The notes under the pieces were generated by a model, which was not told where the DNA came from, did not search any database, and saw only the letters and a list, made by a program, of their open reading frames with translations. A DNA stretch of 64,000 nt from Bacillus manliponensis (GTDB taxonomy: Bacteria; Bacillota; Bacilli; Bacillales; Bacillaceae_G): positions 124,001-188,000 of the forward strand of contig NZ_JOTN01000005.1 in the NCBI RefSeq assembly GCF_000712595.1, written 5' to 3'. How positions within the stretch are numbered: the first letter of the stretch is position 1; each line of letters opens with the position of its first letter. The position numbers and the translations under genes are program-made. Positions 53,676 to 61,888 of this stretch are shown piece after piece.

Positions 53676-54518
53676 ATGAAATATTCCTTATGTACCATTT
53701 CATTTCGTCATCAATTAATTTCTTTTACGGACATTGTTCGATTTGCGCATGCAAACGGTTTTGAAGGAATCGAACTTTGGGGTGTTCATGCCCATAATTT
53801 ATATGAGCAAGATCGTCAAACAACAGAGGAGCAGCTACAAGTTTTACGGAATTATGGTATGAAAATTACAATGATTAGCGATTATTTAGATATTTCGCTA
53901 GCAGCTGATTTCGAGAAGACAATCGAGAAGGCGAATCGTTTAGTAAAACTTGCAAAATGGTTTGGTACAGATAAGATTCGTACATTTTCTGGTCAAAAGC
54001 CGAGTTTCAGTGTTACAAAAGAAGAGCGTGAAGAATATGTAAAACGATTGCGTTTTCTATGTGAATTATTTGCTCAGCACAATATAGGCTTGTTATTAGA
54101 AACGCATCCAAATACGTTAACGGATTGTCTTCATTCGACGTTACAAGTGTTAGAGGAAGTGGATCATCCGGCACTGAAAATCAATTTAGATTTCCTTCAC
54201 ATATGGGAATCTGGAGCCGATCCGGTTGATAGTTTTCAGCAATTAAAGCCTTGGGTGGAACACTATCATTTGAAAAATATTTCTTCAGAAAGGTTCTTGC
54301 ATGTTTTTGAACCAAATAACGTATACGCTTCTGCTGGTACAAGAGAAGGTATGGTGCCTCTATTTGAAGGAGTAGTAGATTACGAGAAGATTCTTCGCGA
54401 AATTCAAGAGACTGAGCACTTCGGTTCGCTTGAATGGTTTGGTAATGATGCACTTCATGTACTTCGTGAAGATATCGCAAAGTTAAGAAGAAATGAGTTA
54501 TATGTAGTAAGTTCATAA
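53676..54518 (+). CDS. asbF: 3-dehydroshikimate dehydratase AsbF
   Basis: A 280-aa TIM-barrel metal enzyme (xylose-isomerase-like) that makes 3,4-dihydroxybenzoate from 3-dehydroshikimate. Features are GFEGIELWGVHAHN, the metal-binding Glu in LLLETHPNTL, NLDFLHIWESG with Asp and His, HYHLKN, and GSLEWFGND with the last Glu. The last gene of the asb operon, 35 bases after asbE, with AAAAAGGAG ahead of the ATG. A strong terminator follows. Confidence 0.96.
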   Translation: MKYSLCTISFRHQLISFTDIVRFAHANGFEGIELWGVHAHNLYEQDRQTTEEQLQVLRNYGMKITMISDYLDISLAADFEKTIEKANRLVKLAKWFGTDKIRTFSGQKPSFSVTKEEREEYVKRLRFLCELFAQHNIGLLLETHPNTLTDCLHSTLQVLEEVDHPALKINLDFLHIWESGADPVDSFQQLKPWVEHYHLKNISSERFLHVFEPNNVYASAGTREGMVPLFEGVVDYEKILREIQETEHFGSLEWFGNDALHVLREDIAKLRRNELYVVSS

Positions 54519-54520
54519 CC

Positions 54521-54552
54521 AAAAGGGCCACGAAAAAGTGGCCCTTTTATTA
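54521..54552 (+). terminator. Terminator of the asb operon
   Basis: AAAAGGGCCAC and GTGGCCCTTTT form a perfect 11-bp stem around GAAAAA, two bases after the asbF stop codon. Confidence 0.92.
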
Positions 54553-54635
54553 TTTGTACTCCGATTAAGTTGGGGTTGTCTGCTAATGAAGAGTATGTTT
54601 TATTTGTTTGGAAAAAATTAACATGAAAAATAATG

Positions 54636-54666
54636 TATATTCACTTCCTATGTTTCACATTTTAAT
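54636..54666 (+). promoter_or_regulatory. Sigma-G-type promoter of the SASP gene
   Basis: TGTATA at 54636-54641, an 18-base spacer, and CATTTTA at 54660-54666 match the forespore sigma-G pattern. It lies 21 bases upstream of the SASP start codon, consistent with late-sporulation expression. Confidence 0.6.
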
Positions 54667-54687
54667 TGACAAAGGAGGTGAAAAAAC

Positions 54688-54897
54688 ATGGCAAGACAAA
54701 CTCGTAATTCAAATCAATACGCTACAGCAGGAGCGCAAGCAGCAATCGATCAAATGAAATATGAAATCGCAAAAGAATTTGGTGTTCAACTTGGCGGAGA
54801 AACAACATCTCGCGCAAATGGTTCAGTTGGTGGTGAAATCACAAAACGCCTTGTTGCAATGGCAGAGCAACAACTTGGTGGTGGGTACACGCACTAA
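54688..54897 (+). CDS. Small acid-soluble spore protein, alpha/beta type
   Basis: A 69-aa DNA-binding spore protein that coats and protects forespore DNA. It has the GPR-protease cleavage region [11 protein letters not shown] and the second conserved block [19 protein letters not shown] very strong AAAGGAGGTGA site precedes the ATG. It is transcribed alone between the asb operon and a small ORF. B. cereus-group genomes carry many paralogues, so no number is given. Confidence 0.97.
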   Translation: MARQTRNSNQYATAGAQAAIDQMKYEIAKEFGVQLGGETTSRANGSVGGEITKRLVAMAEQQLGGGYTH

Positions 54898-54917
54898 CAT
54901 GATATAGTCATGAATGG

Positions 54918-54944
54918 AAGAGAGGAGTGTTCCTCTCTTTTTTT
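54918..54944 (+). terminator. Terminator of the SASP gene
   Basis: AAGAGAGGA and TCCTCTCTT pair around GTGT, followed by a T-run. Confidence 0.85.
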
Positions 54945-54984
54945 ATGTTTTTTACCTTCACCTAAACGTTTTTCCTTCTATTAA

Positions 54985-55028
54985 GTTTTGAGGTGAGAGC
55001 CTTACAGCTCGTAAATAGCGGGATGAAA
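54985..55028 (-). repeat. bcr-type repeat, copy 3 (reverse, partial)
   Basis: Read on the minus strand it begins CATCCCGCTATTTACGAGCT and continues like the first 45 bases of copy 1 (GTAAGGCTCTCACCTCAAAA against GTAAGACTCCCGCCTCAAAA). The hairpin end is absent. Confidence 0.65.
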
Positions 55029-55079
55029 ATGGTATGATGATATACATAATAATGAATTGACAGTATACAAGGAGAAGGC

Positions 55080-55250
55080 ATGATGAAAACATACGTAATT
55101 TGTCAAGTGATTGGCGGAGAGAAATACTTAGCTGCATATGCGGAGACGAAAGAAGAAGCAATTCAAAAGGCGGAATTGTTAGGACTAAAAACAGGAGAAC
55201 GTTATATTGTAGTTACAAAAGAAGAAGCAGAGGGATTACAATATCCGTAA
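55080..55250 (+). CDS. Small conserved-looking hypothetical protein
   Basis: A 56-aa protein with a strong AAGGAGAAGGC site and normal coding character (MMKTYVICQVIGGEKYLAAY, then AETKEEAIQKAELLGLKTGE, ending RYIVVTKEEAEGLQYP). The pattern of a beta strand, two helices and another strand suggests a small alpha/beta domain. No family is recognised. It has its own terminator and is too short for most automatic calls. Confidence 0.7.
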   Translation: MMKTYVICQVIGGEKYLAAYAETKEEAIQKAELLGLKTGERYIVVTKEEAEGLQYP

Positions 55251-55255
55251 AAAAG

Positions 55256-55299
55256 AGCTACCTGAGTGGGCACAAGTGCCTTCATAGGTAGCTTTTTTT
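55256..55299 (+). terminator. Intrinsic terminator
   Basis: AGCTACCT and AGGTAGCT form the outer stem, GGGCAC and GTGCC an inner one, followed by TTTTTTT, just after the 56-aa gene. Confidence 0.85.
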
Positions 55300-55368
55300 A
55301 AAATTCTAATTATCCCATAAATAGAATTTTCTAAAAATATATTTTATTTTTGATTGTAAAATTGTATA

Positions 55369-55381
55369 CTTGTATTACAAG
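55369..55381. promoter_or_regulatory. FadR/GntR-type operator upstream of the TRAP operon
   Basis: CTTGTATTACAAG is a perfect palindrome with the TNGTNNNACNA core of FadR-subfamily GntR operators (LldR, FadR, GlcC types). It lies 37 bases before the first gene of the operon, which encodes a FadR-type regulator itself, so it is the likely autoregulatory and pathway site. Confidence 0.6.
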
Positions 55382-55384
55382 TTT

Positions 55385-55398
55385 TTGAAGCGCTTACA
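55385..55398. promoter_or_regulatory. Weak cre-like site (CcpA)
   Basis: TTGAAGCGCTTACA agrees with the ideal cre TGAAAGCGCTTTCA at 11 of 14 positions, but lacks the conserved G at position 2. Its place just after the operator would suit catabolite repression of a 2-hydroxy-acid operon. Confidence 0.35.
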
Positions 55399-55418
55399 AA
55401 AAAGAGGGGGGACAATGC

Positions 55419-56435
55419 GTGAAGAGGAAAAATATAAAAGTATTATTCACTGTAGTTGCTGTCGTTTTAATCGTATTAGTAGGTTTTCAGTCAGCTATGA
55501 AAAATAAAGATAAACAATTCGTATCCGTTGCGACAGCCTCAACAGGAGGGACATATTATCCAATTGGTGTGGGGATGGCCAATATTTGGAGTACGCATTT
55601 GAAGGGGGAGCATATTCAAGCAAGTGGACAATCTTCAGCAGGTTCAATTGAAAATGTTGATTTGTTAAAAAAAGGAGAAGCACAGCTTGCGATCTTACAA
55701 GGATTAATTGCGACGGATGCATATAACGGCGAAGGAGTATTTGAGAATAAACCTTATAAAGACTTACGAACGATTTCAATGCTATGGCCAAATGTTGAGC
55801 ATTTTGTGTTAACGAACGACGAAATTGAAACTGGAACGATTTCAGATATAAAAGGAAACCGATTTTCAGTCGGACCGCAAGCAAGTGGGGCTGAACAATC
55901 TACATTAGTTATGATGGAAGGTTTGCAGTTAACTAAGAAAGATATTACTCCGGAATATTTAGGGTATGATGATACGATTTCTGCAATGCGTGATGGCAGG
56001 CTAGATGGGGGATCACTACCAGCTGGAATTCCAGCTTCGGCTATTACTGATATGTATGCAAGTGGGGTACCTGCTTCTGTATTAGAAGTAACGGATGAAC
56101 AATTGACAGCTATTAATAAAATATCTCATTCATGGTATCGCTTTGTAATTCCGAAAGGGACGTATCCGAAAGTGAATAAAGACATTCAAACGATTGCGCA
56201 ACCCAATATTTTATCTGTATCAAGTGAGTTAGATGAAAAAACGGTGTATTTACTAACAAAAACATTATACGAAAATTTAGATGAGATGCATGGAGTGCAT
56301 AGTGCAGCGAAAAACATTCAATTGGAAACGGCATTAGATGGTATTTCTGTTCCGTTACATATAGGAGCTTATAAATATTTTAAAGAGGCTGGAATTGAAA
56401 TTCCAGATAAGCTTGTACCACCAGAAGCGAAATAG
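55419..56435 (+). CDS. TAXI-family TRAP transporter solute receptor
   Basis: A 338-aa extracytoplasmic receptor, first gene of a catabolic operon. An N-terminal hydrophobic segment (VLFTVVAVVLIVLVGF) acts as signal or anchor, without a lipobox Cys. The mature part starts FVSVATASTGGTYYPIGVGM, the ligand-contact signature of TAXI proteins, followed by QASGQSSAGSIENVDLLKKG and FSVGPQASGAEQSTL. GTG 55419 follows GAGGGGGG. The adjacent fused permease and the oxidases further down suggest an organic (2-hydroxy) acid ligand. Confidence 0.9.
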   Translation: MKRKNIKVLFTVVAVVLIVLVGFQSAMKNKDKQFVSVATASTGGTYYPIGVGMANIWSTHLKGEHIQASGQSSAGSIENVDLLKKGEAQLAILQGLIATDAYNGEGVFENKPYKDLRTISMLWPNVEHFVLTNDEIETGTISDIKGNRFSVGPQASGAEQSTLVMMEGLQLTKKDITPEYLGYDDTISAMRDGRLDGGSLPAGIPASAITDMYASGVPASVLEVTDEQLTAINKISHSWYRFVIPKGTYPKVNKDIQTIAQPNILSVSSELDEKTVYLLTKTLYENLDEMHGVHSAAKNIQLETALDGISVPLHIGAYKYFKEAGIEIPDKLVPPEAK

Positions 56436-56447
56436 AGGGGGATGTGT

Positions 56448-58421
56448 ATGAACTTAGGGGCAAATGCAGTAGAAGAGTGTAAAGAGCCGATGCTAGACAA
56501 AGAAGCTGGCGGAGGAATGCGCTCCATGCAGGGGACATATAAGATTATTGTGAGTTTGTTAGCTATTACATTTTCTTTATTTGCAGTGTATACAAACGGA
56601 TTTTCTACCATTCAAGAGATTTATCGAAATGTTATCTTTCTTGCTTTTATTCTATTGCTTACTTTTTTCTTATATCCAGGGAGTAGCAAAAGTAGTCGTG
56701 AGCGCTTATCTGTTAGTGATATTACTTTTATTGTTGTTACTTTAGCCGGACTAGGTTATTTGTTTTTTAACTATACTACCATTCATGTGGATCGGGCATC
56801 ACAGCCGATATTGATGGATTATATGTTTGCGTGTATTACAATTGTTATTTTATTAGAAGCGGCAAGAAGAGCGATAGGTTTATTTATTCCTTGTTTAGCA
56901 TTGTTTGCAATTATATATGCGTTGTTTGGGTCAATCTTTCCGGGGATTTTTGGACATGCTGGATTCTCTATTGAACGATTGCTATATCGTCTATACATGA
57001 CAACAGAAGGTATTTTCGGTATCACGCTGTCAACAGCATCAACGTTCATTGTTGTTTTCATTTTATTTGGAGCTTTCTTAAATGTAAGTGGTGCAACGCA
57101 GCTCTTTAATGATTTAGCATTAGCGATTGCAGGGAGAACGAGAGGTGGTCCAGCGCAAGTCGCTGTTATTTCGAGTGCATTAACGGGCTCACTAAGTGGA
57201 AGTGCAGTAGCCAATGTTGCAACAACTGGAACATTTACGATTCCGCTAATGAGATCAATTGGTTTAAAGCCGACGTTTGCTGGTGCGGTAGAAGCGGCAG
57301 CCTCAACGGGTGGAATGATTATGCCACCAATTATGGGAGCAGCGGCATTTATTATGGCAGGTTTTCTAGGAATATCGTATACAACAATTGTATTAGCAGC
57401 AATTATTCCAAGTGTCCTATACTACGGAGCTTTAATCATTGCAATTGACTTAGAAGCGAAAAAGCAAGGGTTAAAAGGAATTAGTAAAGAGAATATCCCA
57501 AAAGTGTTAGCAGTTATGAAGGAACGAGGGATTCTTATTGTTCCAATCGTTATTGTTATCGCAACGTTATTAACAGGAAAGACACCGCTCTTTGCTGGGT
57601 TTGCAGGGATTGTAGCAGTTATTGTAGCAAGTTGGTTAACACGAAATAAAAACAATCGCATTACGATTTCTAAAGCTTTTGTTGCATTAGAAGATGCAGC
57701 GAAAGGAACAATTCAAGTTGGAATCGCTTGTGCTGCAATTGGGATTATCATTGCGGTTGTAACAATGACAGGTATTGGATCAACATTAGCATTTAACATC
57801 GTCTCCGTAACAGGGGGATCATTATGGCTAATTTTAATCGTTGTTATGATTACGTGTATCGTACTGAGTATGGGTTTACCATCAACAGCTCTTTATATTG
57901 TTGTAGCAGTAACAGCAGCTCCAGCTTTAATACAAGCGGGTGTTCATCCGTTAGCAGCTCACTTTTTCGTATTTTGGTTCGGGGCGTTATCAAACATTAC
58001 CCCGCCAGTTGCTCTAGCTTCCTACACAGCAGCAGGAATTGCCGGGGCAGATGCAATGAAAACATCGTGGGAGGCACTTCGTATCTCCTTACCAGGATTT
58101 ATTATCCCGTTTATGATTGCATATAATCCAATTATTTTAATGCAACCAGCAGAAAAAGGTGGGGACGTTTCTGTTCTCTCTATCATTGTTGTTCTTATTA
58201 CAGCATTAATAGGCGTATTTGCATTAGCGGTTGCGTTAAATAACTTTTTCTCAGCGCCACTTTCTATTATTGAACGCATAGCATTTTTTGCCGGATCAAT
58301 TTGTTTAATTAAGCCAGGGTTAATGACAGACATTGCTGGCGCAGTAGTTGTTAGTCTATTTCTTGCTTTACACATTACAAGAACAAAGAATAATAATGCT
58401 TCTAAACATGTAGAGGTATAA
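56448..58421 (+). CDS. TRAP transporter fused permease (DctQ-DctM, TAXI type)
   Basis: A 657-aa sodium-coupled importer subunit with roughly 16-18 membrane helices. The N-terminal four-helix part corresponds to DctQ and the rest to DctM: ALTGSLSGSAVANVATTGTF, AASTGGMIMPPIMGAAAFIM and MGLPSTALYIVVAVTAAPAL are the DctM signature loops, with FGALSNITPPVALASYTAAG near residue 520. ATG 56448 is preferred over 56442 because AGAGGGGG then has a 6-base spacing. It works with the TAXI receptor 12 bases upstream. Confidence 0.92.
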   Translation: MNLGANAVEECKEPMLDKEAGGGMRSMQGTYKIIVSLLAITFSLFAVYTNGFSTIQEIYRNVIFLAFILLLTFFLYPGSSKSSRERLSVSDITFIVVTLAGLGYLFFNYTTIHVDRASQPILMDYMFACITIVILLEAARRAIGLFIPCLALFAIIYALFGSIFPGIFGHAGFSIERLLYRLYMTTEGIFGITLSTASTFIVVFILFGAFLNVSGATQLFNDLALAIAGRTRGGPAQVAVISSALTGSLSGSAVANVATTGTFTIPLMRSIGLKPTFAGAVEAAASTGGMIMPPIMGAAAFIMAGFLGISYTTIVLAAIIPSVLYYGALIIAIDLEAKKQGLKGISKENIPKVLAVMKERGILIVPIVIVIATLLTGKTPLFAGFAGIVAVIVASWLTRNKNNRITISKAFVALEDAAKGTIQVGIACAAIGIIIAVVTMTGIGSTLAFNIVSVTGGSLWLILIVVMITCIVLSMGLPSTALYIVVAVTAAPALIQAGVHPLAAHFFVFWFGALSNITPPVALASYTAAGIAGADAMKTSWEALRISLPGFIIPFMIAYNPIILMQPAEKGGDVSVLSIIVVLITALIGVFALAVALNNFFSAPLSIIERIAFFAGSICLIKPGLMTDIAGAVVVSLFLALHITRTKNNNASKHVEV

Positions 58422-58451
58422 TGAATATGTTTTGAAATAAGGAGGGAGATC

Positions 58452-59165
58452 ATGGTTGAACCAATTGAACGAAAGAAAATATCAGAACAAGTATTATTAC
58501 AATTAAAGACGCTAATTAAAGATAAAGTGTTTCCTCCTCATTCGAAATTACCGTCTGAAAACGAGTTAGCAAAAATGTTTGGAGTTAGCCGTGTTCCAGT
58601 ACGAGAAGCACTTCGTGTTTTAGAAGCAGGGGGGCTCATTGAATCGAAGCAGGGCGGTGGCAGTTTTGTTAAAGATGTCCAGCTTGTTAGTATGCTAGAA
58701 CCTGTTACTTTTGAAGTAGTAGAAGTCAAAGAAGTGTATGAACTGTTAGAAATGAGATCAATCATTGAAACTGAAGCAGCTGGACTAGCAGCTGTCCGTC
58801 ACACTGCCGAAGATTTACAACGAATCGAAAAAGCGCTTGAAGCGTTTCGGACAACTGTAACGGATTTGCAGTTAGTAGGGGATGAAGCAGATTATTTATT
58901 CCATCAAGAAATTATTTACTCGTCTCATAATCGTTTTTTAATACAAGTTATTGAAAATATGAAAGATTTATATTTAGGGTCATTGTCATATTCTCTGAAA
59001 AAGAATCTAGGCATTCCACAAAAAAGAGAGCGAGTGTATAACGAACATGCTCGCATTTATGAGGCGATAAAATGCCGAGATGCGAAACTAGCCTCACAAT
59101 ATATGAAGGAACATATTACAAATACGAGGATTAAGCTAGGGGATACACGTTGTGTGAAAATGTAG
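58452..59165 (+). CDS. GntR-family regulator (FadR/FCD subfamily)
   Basis: A 237-aa transcription factor. The N-terminal winged HTH is ISEQVLLQLKTLIKDKVFPP with LPSENELAKMFGVSRVPVRE and ALRVLEAGGLI. The C-terminal FCD effector domain contains VYELLEMRSIIETEAAGLAA, ADYLFHQEIIYSSHN and NEHARIYEAI, whose Asp/His positions usually bind a metal and an organic acid ligand. AAGGAGGGAGATC precedes the ATG. Set between transporter and oxidase genes, it is likely to control this operon through the palindrome at 55369. Confidence 0.92.
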   Translation: MVEPIERKKISEQVLLQLKTLIKDKVFPPHSKLPSENELAKMFGVSRVPVREALRVLEAGGLIESKQGGGSFVKDVQLVSMLEPVTFEVVEVKEVYELLEMRSIIETEAAGLAAVRHTAEDLQRIEKALEAFRTTVTDLQLVGDEADYLFHQEIIYSSHNRFLIQVIENMKDLYLGSLSYSLKKNLGIPQKRERVYNEHARIYEAIKCRDAKLASQYMKEHITNTRIKLGDTRCVKM

Positions 59166-59205
59166 CAAACTATTAGATTACGATATTTTGTAAGGAGGCA
59201 TCGTA

Positions 59206-60618
59206 ATGGTTTCAGATATAGTAAGAAACAAATTGGAAGATGTCGTGAAGGAGAAGCATCGTATTCTTACAGAAAAAGCAGATTGTTATAGTTATGCATA
59301 TGATGCTTCCTTTGGTATGTATGTACCTGATGTCGTATTACAGCCTGTTTCCACAGAGGAAGTCACTGAAATTATGAAAGTTGCTCATGCAGAACGAATT
59401 CCGGTATACCCAAGAGGGAGTGGTACAAGTTTAAGTGGGGGGGCACTTCCAGTATATGGAGGGATTGTATTAGATTTCTCGCAGTGGGACGATATGCTTA
59501 TCATTGACCAAGAAGATCTAGTTGCTGTCGTATCCCCAGGAGTTATTACAGCTCGCATTAATGAAGAAGCAAATAAATATGGACTGATGTATCCACCGGA
59601 TCCAAGTAGTTCTCACGTCTCAACAATTGGTGGGAATTTAGCAGAAAATGCAGGTGGGCCACGGGGATTAAAGTATGGGGTAACGAAGGATTATGTATTA
59701 GGTCTTGAAGTTGTAACTGCGGAAGGAAAAGTAATACAAACGGGCGGAAGAACTGTTAAAAATGTAACAGGGTATGACATAACGAAATTAATTGTTGGAT
59801 CAGAAGGGACGCTTGGGATTATTACAAAAGCAATTCTGCAGCTTGTTCCGAATCCAGTGGCTACAGGAACATTAATGGTTATCTTTGACGATATTATTGA
59901 TGCTGGAAAGGCGATATCGACTGTGTTAAGTGGCGGGATCTTACCTTCTAAGATGGAAGTTATGGACCAAGCTTCTGTCATTGCGGTAGAAGAATATGAG
60001 CCACTTGGGTTACCGACAGATTTAGAAGCACTTTTGTTAATTGAGCTAGATGGACATGCGGAAGCAATTCGTGCTGAAAGTGAGCGAGTAAAAGAAATTT
60101 GTTTGCAAATTGGTGCAAGAGAAGTAAAAGTGGCACGTACATCGGAAGAAGCAGATGAGCTTTGGCGGGCAAGAAAACTTGTGTCTCCTGCTATTGTGAG
60201 GCGAAAGCCAACGAAGATTTCTGAAGATGCAACCGTACCAAGGAGTAAGATTCCAGAAATGTTTCGCCGCTTAAAAGAAATTAAAGAGCGATATGATGTG
60301 GATTTAGTTGTATTTGGACATGCTGGTGATGGGAACTTACATCCGAATATTATTGCAGATCAGCGGGATGCTGAAGAGATGAAACGAGTGGAGCAAGCAG
60401 TAGAGGCAATTTTTAAAGCTGCTGTTGACCTTGGAGGTACGTTATCAGGAGAACATGGTATAGGTGTAATGAAAGCCCCGTTTATGGAGATGGAACTTGG
60501 ACAAGTGGGGATAGATATGATGAAGCGGGTGAAGCAAGCGTGGGACCCACTAAATATTTTAAATCCTGGGAAAATCTTTCCGAGCGAAGGACAAAGGTTT
60601 GGATTAACCAATGAGTAG
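59206..60618 (+). CDS. glcD: FAD-linked 2-hydroxy-acid oxidase, GlcD-like
   Basis: A 470-aa flavoprotein of the VAO/GlcD family. FAD-binding features are PRGSGTSLSGGALPVYGGIV, PPDPSSSHVSTIGGNLAENA, GGRTVKNVTGYDITKLIVGS and, near the end, VFGHAGDGNLHPN with GEHGIG. This subunit should oxidise glycolate, D-lactate or a similar 2-hydroxy acid and pass electrons to the following Fe-S protein. AAGGAGGCATCGTA precedes the ATG; its stop overlaps the next start by eight bases. Confidence 0.92.
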   Translation: MVSDIVRNKLEDVVKEKHRILTEKADCYSYAYDASFGMYVPDVVLQPVSTEEVTEIMKVAHAERIPVYPRGSGTSLSGGALPVYGGIVLDFSQWDDMLIIDQEDLVAVVSPGVITARINEEANKYGLMYPPDPSSSHVSTIGGNLAENAGGPRGLKYGVTKDYVLGLEVVTAEGKVIQTGGRTVKNVTGYDITKLIVGSEGTLGIITKAILQLVPNPVATGTLMVIFDDIIDAGKAISTVLSGGILPSKMEVMDQASVIAVEEYEPLGLPTDLEALLLIELDGHAEAIRAESERVKEICLQIGAREVKVARTSEEADELWRARKLVSPAIVRRKPTKISEDATVPRSKIPEMFRRLKEIKERYDVDLVVFGHAGDGNLHPNIIADQRDAEEMKRVEQAVEAIFKAAVDLGGTLSGEHGIGVMKAPFMEMELGQVGIDMMKRVKQAWDPLNILNPGKIFPSEGQRFGLTNE

Positions 60619-61876
60619 AGAAATATTAGCATACGAAGAAACGTTTCAATGTGTCCAATGTGGTTATTGTTTACCAGTTTGTCCAACATACATAACAATG
60701 GAAAAGGAAACACATTCGCCAAGAGGAAGAATTAATTTAGTGAAAATGGTAGCAGAAGGAAAGTTATCTCTTGATGAAATTTCCAACTCTCTTGAGTTAT
60801 GTTTAGGTTGCAGGGCATGTGAAACAGCCTGTCCAACAAATGTGCCTTACGGAGAGATTTTACAATCTGCAAAAGAAGCATTAGCAAAGGATAAGCGTAA
60901 ATCACGATTTGGAAACTTTTTTATGAAAGAAGCGTTATCGAATAAGAAGATGATGCGAGCCGCTGGAATGGGAATTCAAGTTGCACAAAAAGCGGGATTA
61001 ACGAAAATGGCGAAACAGACAGGGATGATGAGGGTTTTGCCAGAAAATTTACGGGCATTTGAGGAAGTTGCACCAAATATACAAGTTCCAAAGAAGAAGA
61101 ATCGTAAGTATACTGTTTTTCCTGCGAATGGGACATGTCATTACAGAATTGGCTTTTTTGTAGGGTGTATGATGGATGTTATGTTCGCAAAGATTAATGA
61201 TTTGAGTATGAAGCTACTTCAGCTTTCGGGGTGTGAAGTAACATTAATAGAGGAACAAACATGTTGTGGAGCTCTGCAACATCATGCAGGTGAAACAGAA
61301 ATAGCAAAAGGGCTAGCTCAAAAAAATATTGAAGTCTTTGAAAAACATAGCTTTGATTATGTAGTCAACAGTATTGGTGGTTGCGGTGCAATGTTGGTAG
61401 AGTATCCACATTTATTTGAGAAAAATTCAGAGTGGTACGAACGGGCAGTCCGTTTTTCTAAAAGTTGTGCTGATATTAGTGTTTTATTAGCCAAATTACA
61501 ACTTCCAATAGTAAAAGAAATGAAAAAGGTTGTTACTTATCAACCTTCATGCCATCTACGTAATGTGCAAAAGGTTATCAATGAACCGGTGGAACTATTA
61601 CACCAAGTAAAAGGAATTACATATGTTCCACATAAACAAATGGATATGTGCTGCGGATCAGCTGGAGTATATAATATTGTTCATTTTGAAGAATCGATGG
61701 AGATTCTTGGTAAGAAGATGGAACATGTAAATGAAGTCGAACCAGATATTATTGTAACAACAAATCCAGGTTGTCATTTGCAAATGAAACTTGGTGTAAA
61801 GAGAAGTGGAAATAACAAAAAAACAGAGGTCATGCATCTTGTAGAACTATTAGCAGTAGCATGCGACATTCAATAG
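60611..61876 (+). CDS. glcF: Iron-sulfur subunit, GlcF-like
   Basis: A 421-aa electron-transfer protein. Two [4Fe-4S] clusters are bound by CVQCGYCLPVCPTY and CLGCRACETACPTNVP at the N-terminus. Two cysteine-rich CCG domains follow (EEQTCCGALQHHAGE and QMDMCCGSAGVYN), as in GlcF, LutA and heterodisulfide reductase subunits. The start lies inside the end of the glcD-like gene, so they are translated together and form one oxidase complex. Confidence 0.92.
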   Translation: MSREILAYEETFQCVQCGYCLPVCPTYITMEKETHSPRGRINLVKMVAEGKLSLDEISNSLELCLGCRACETACPTNVPYGEILQSAKEALAKDKRKSRFGNFFMKEALSNKKMMRAAGMGIQVAQKAGLTKMAKQTGMMRVLPENLRAFEEVAPNIQVPKKKNRKYTVFPANGTCHYRIGFFVGCMMDVMFAKINDLSMKLLQLSGCEVTLIEEQTCCGALQHHAGETEIAKGLAQKNIEVFEKHSFDYVVNSIGGCGAMLVEYPHLFEKNSEWYERAVRFSKSCADISVLLAKLQLPIVKEMKKVVTYQPSCHLRNVQKVINEPVELLHQVKGITYVPHKQMDMCCGSAGVYNIVHFEESMEILGKKMEHVNEVEPDIIVTTNPGCHLQMKLGVKRSGNNKKTEVMHLVELLAVACDIQ

Positions 61877-61888
61877 GGGGCAAAAAAT

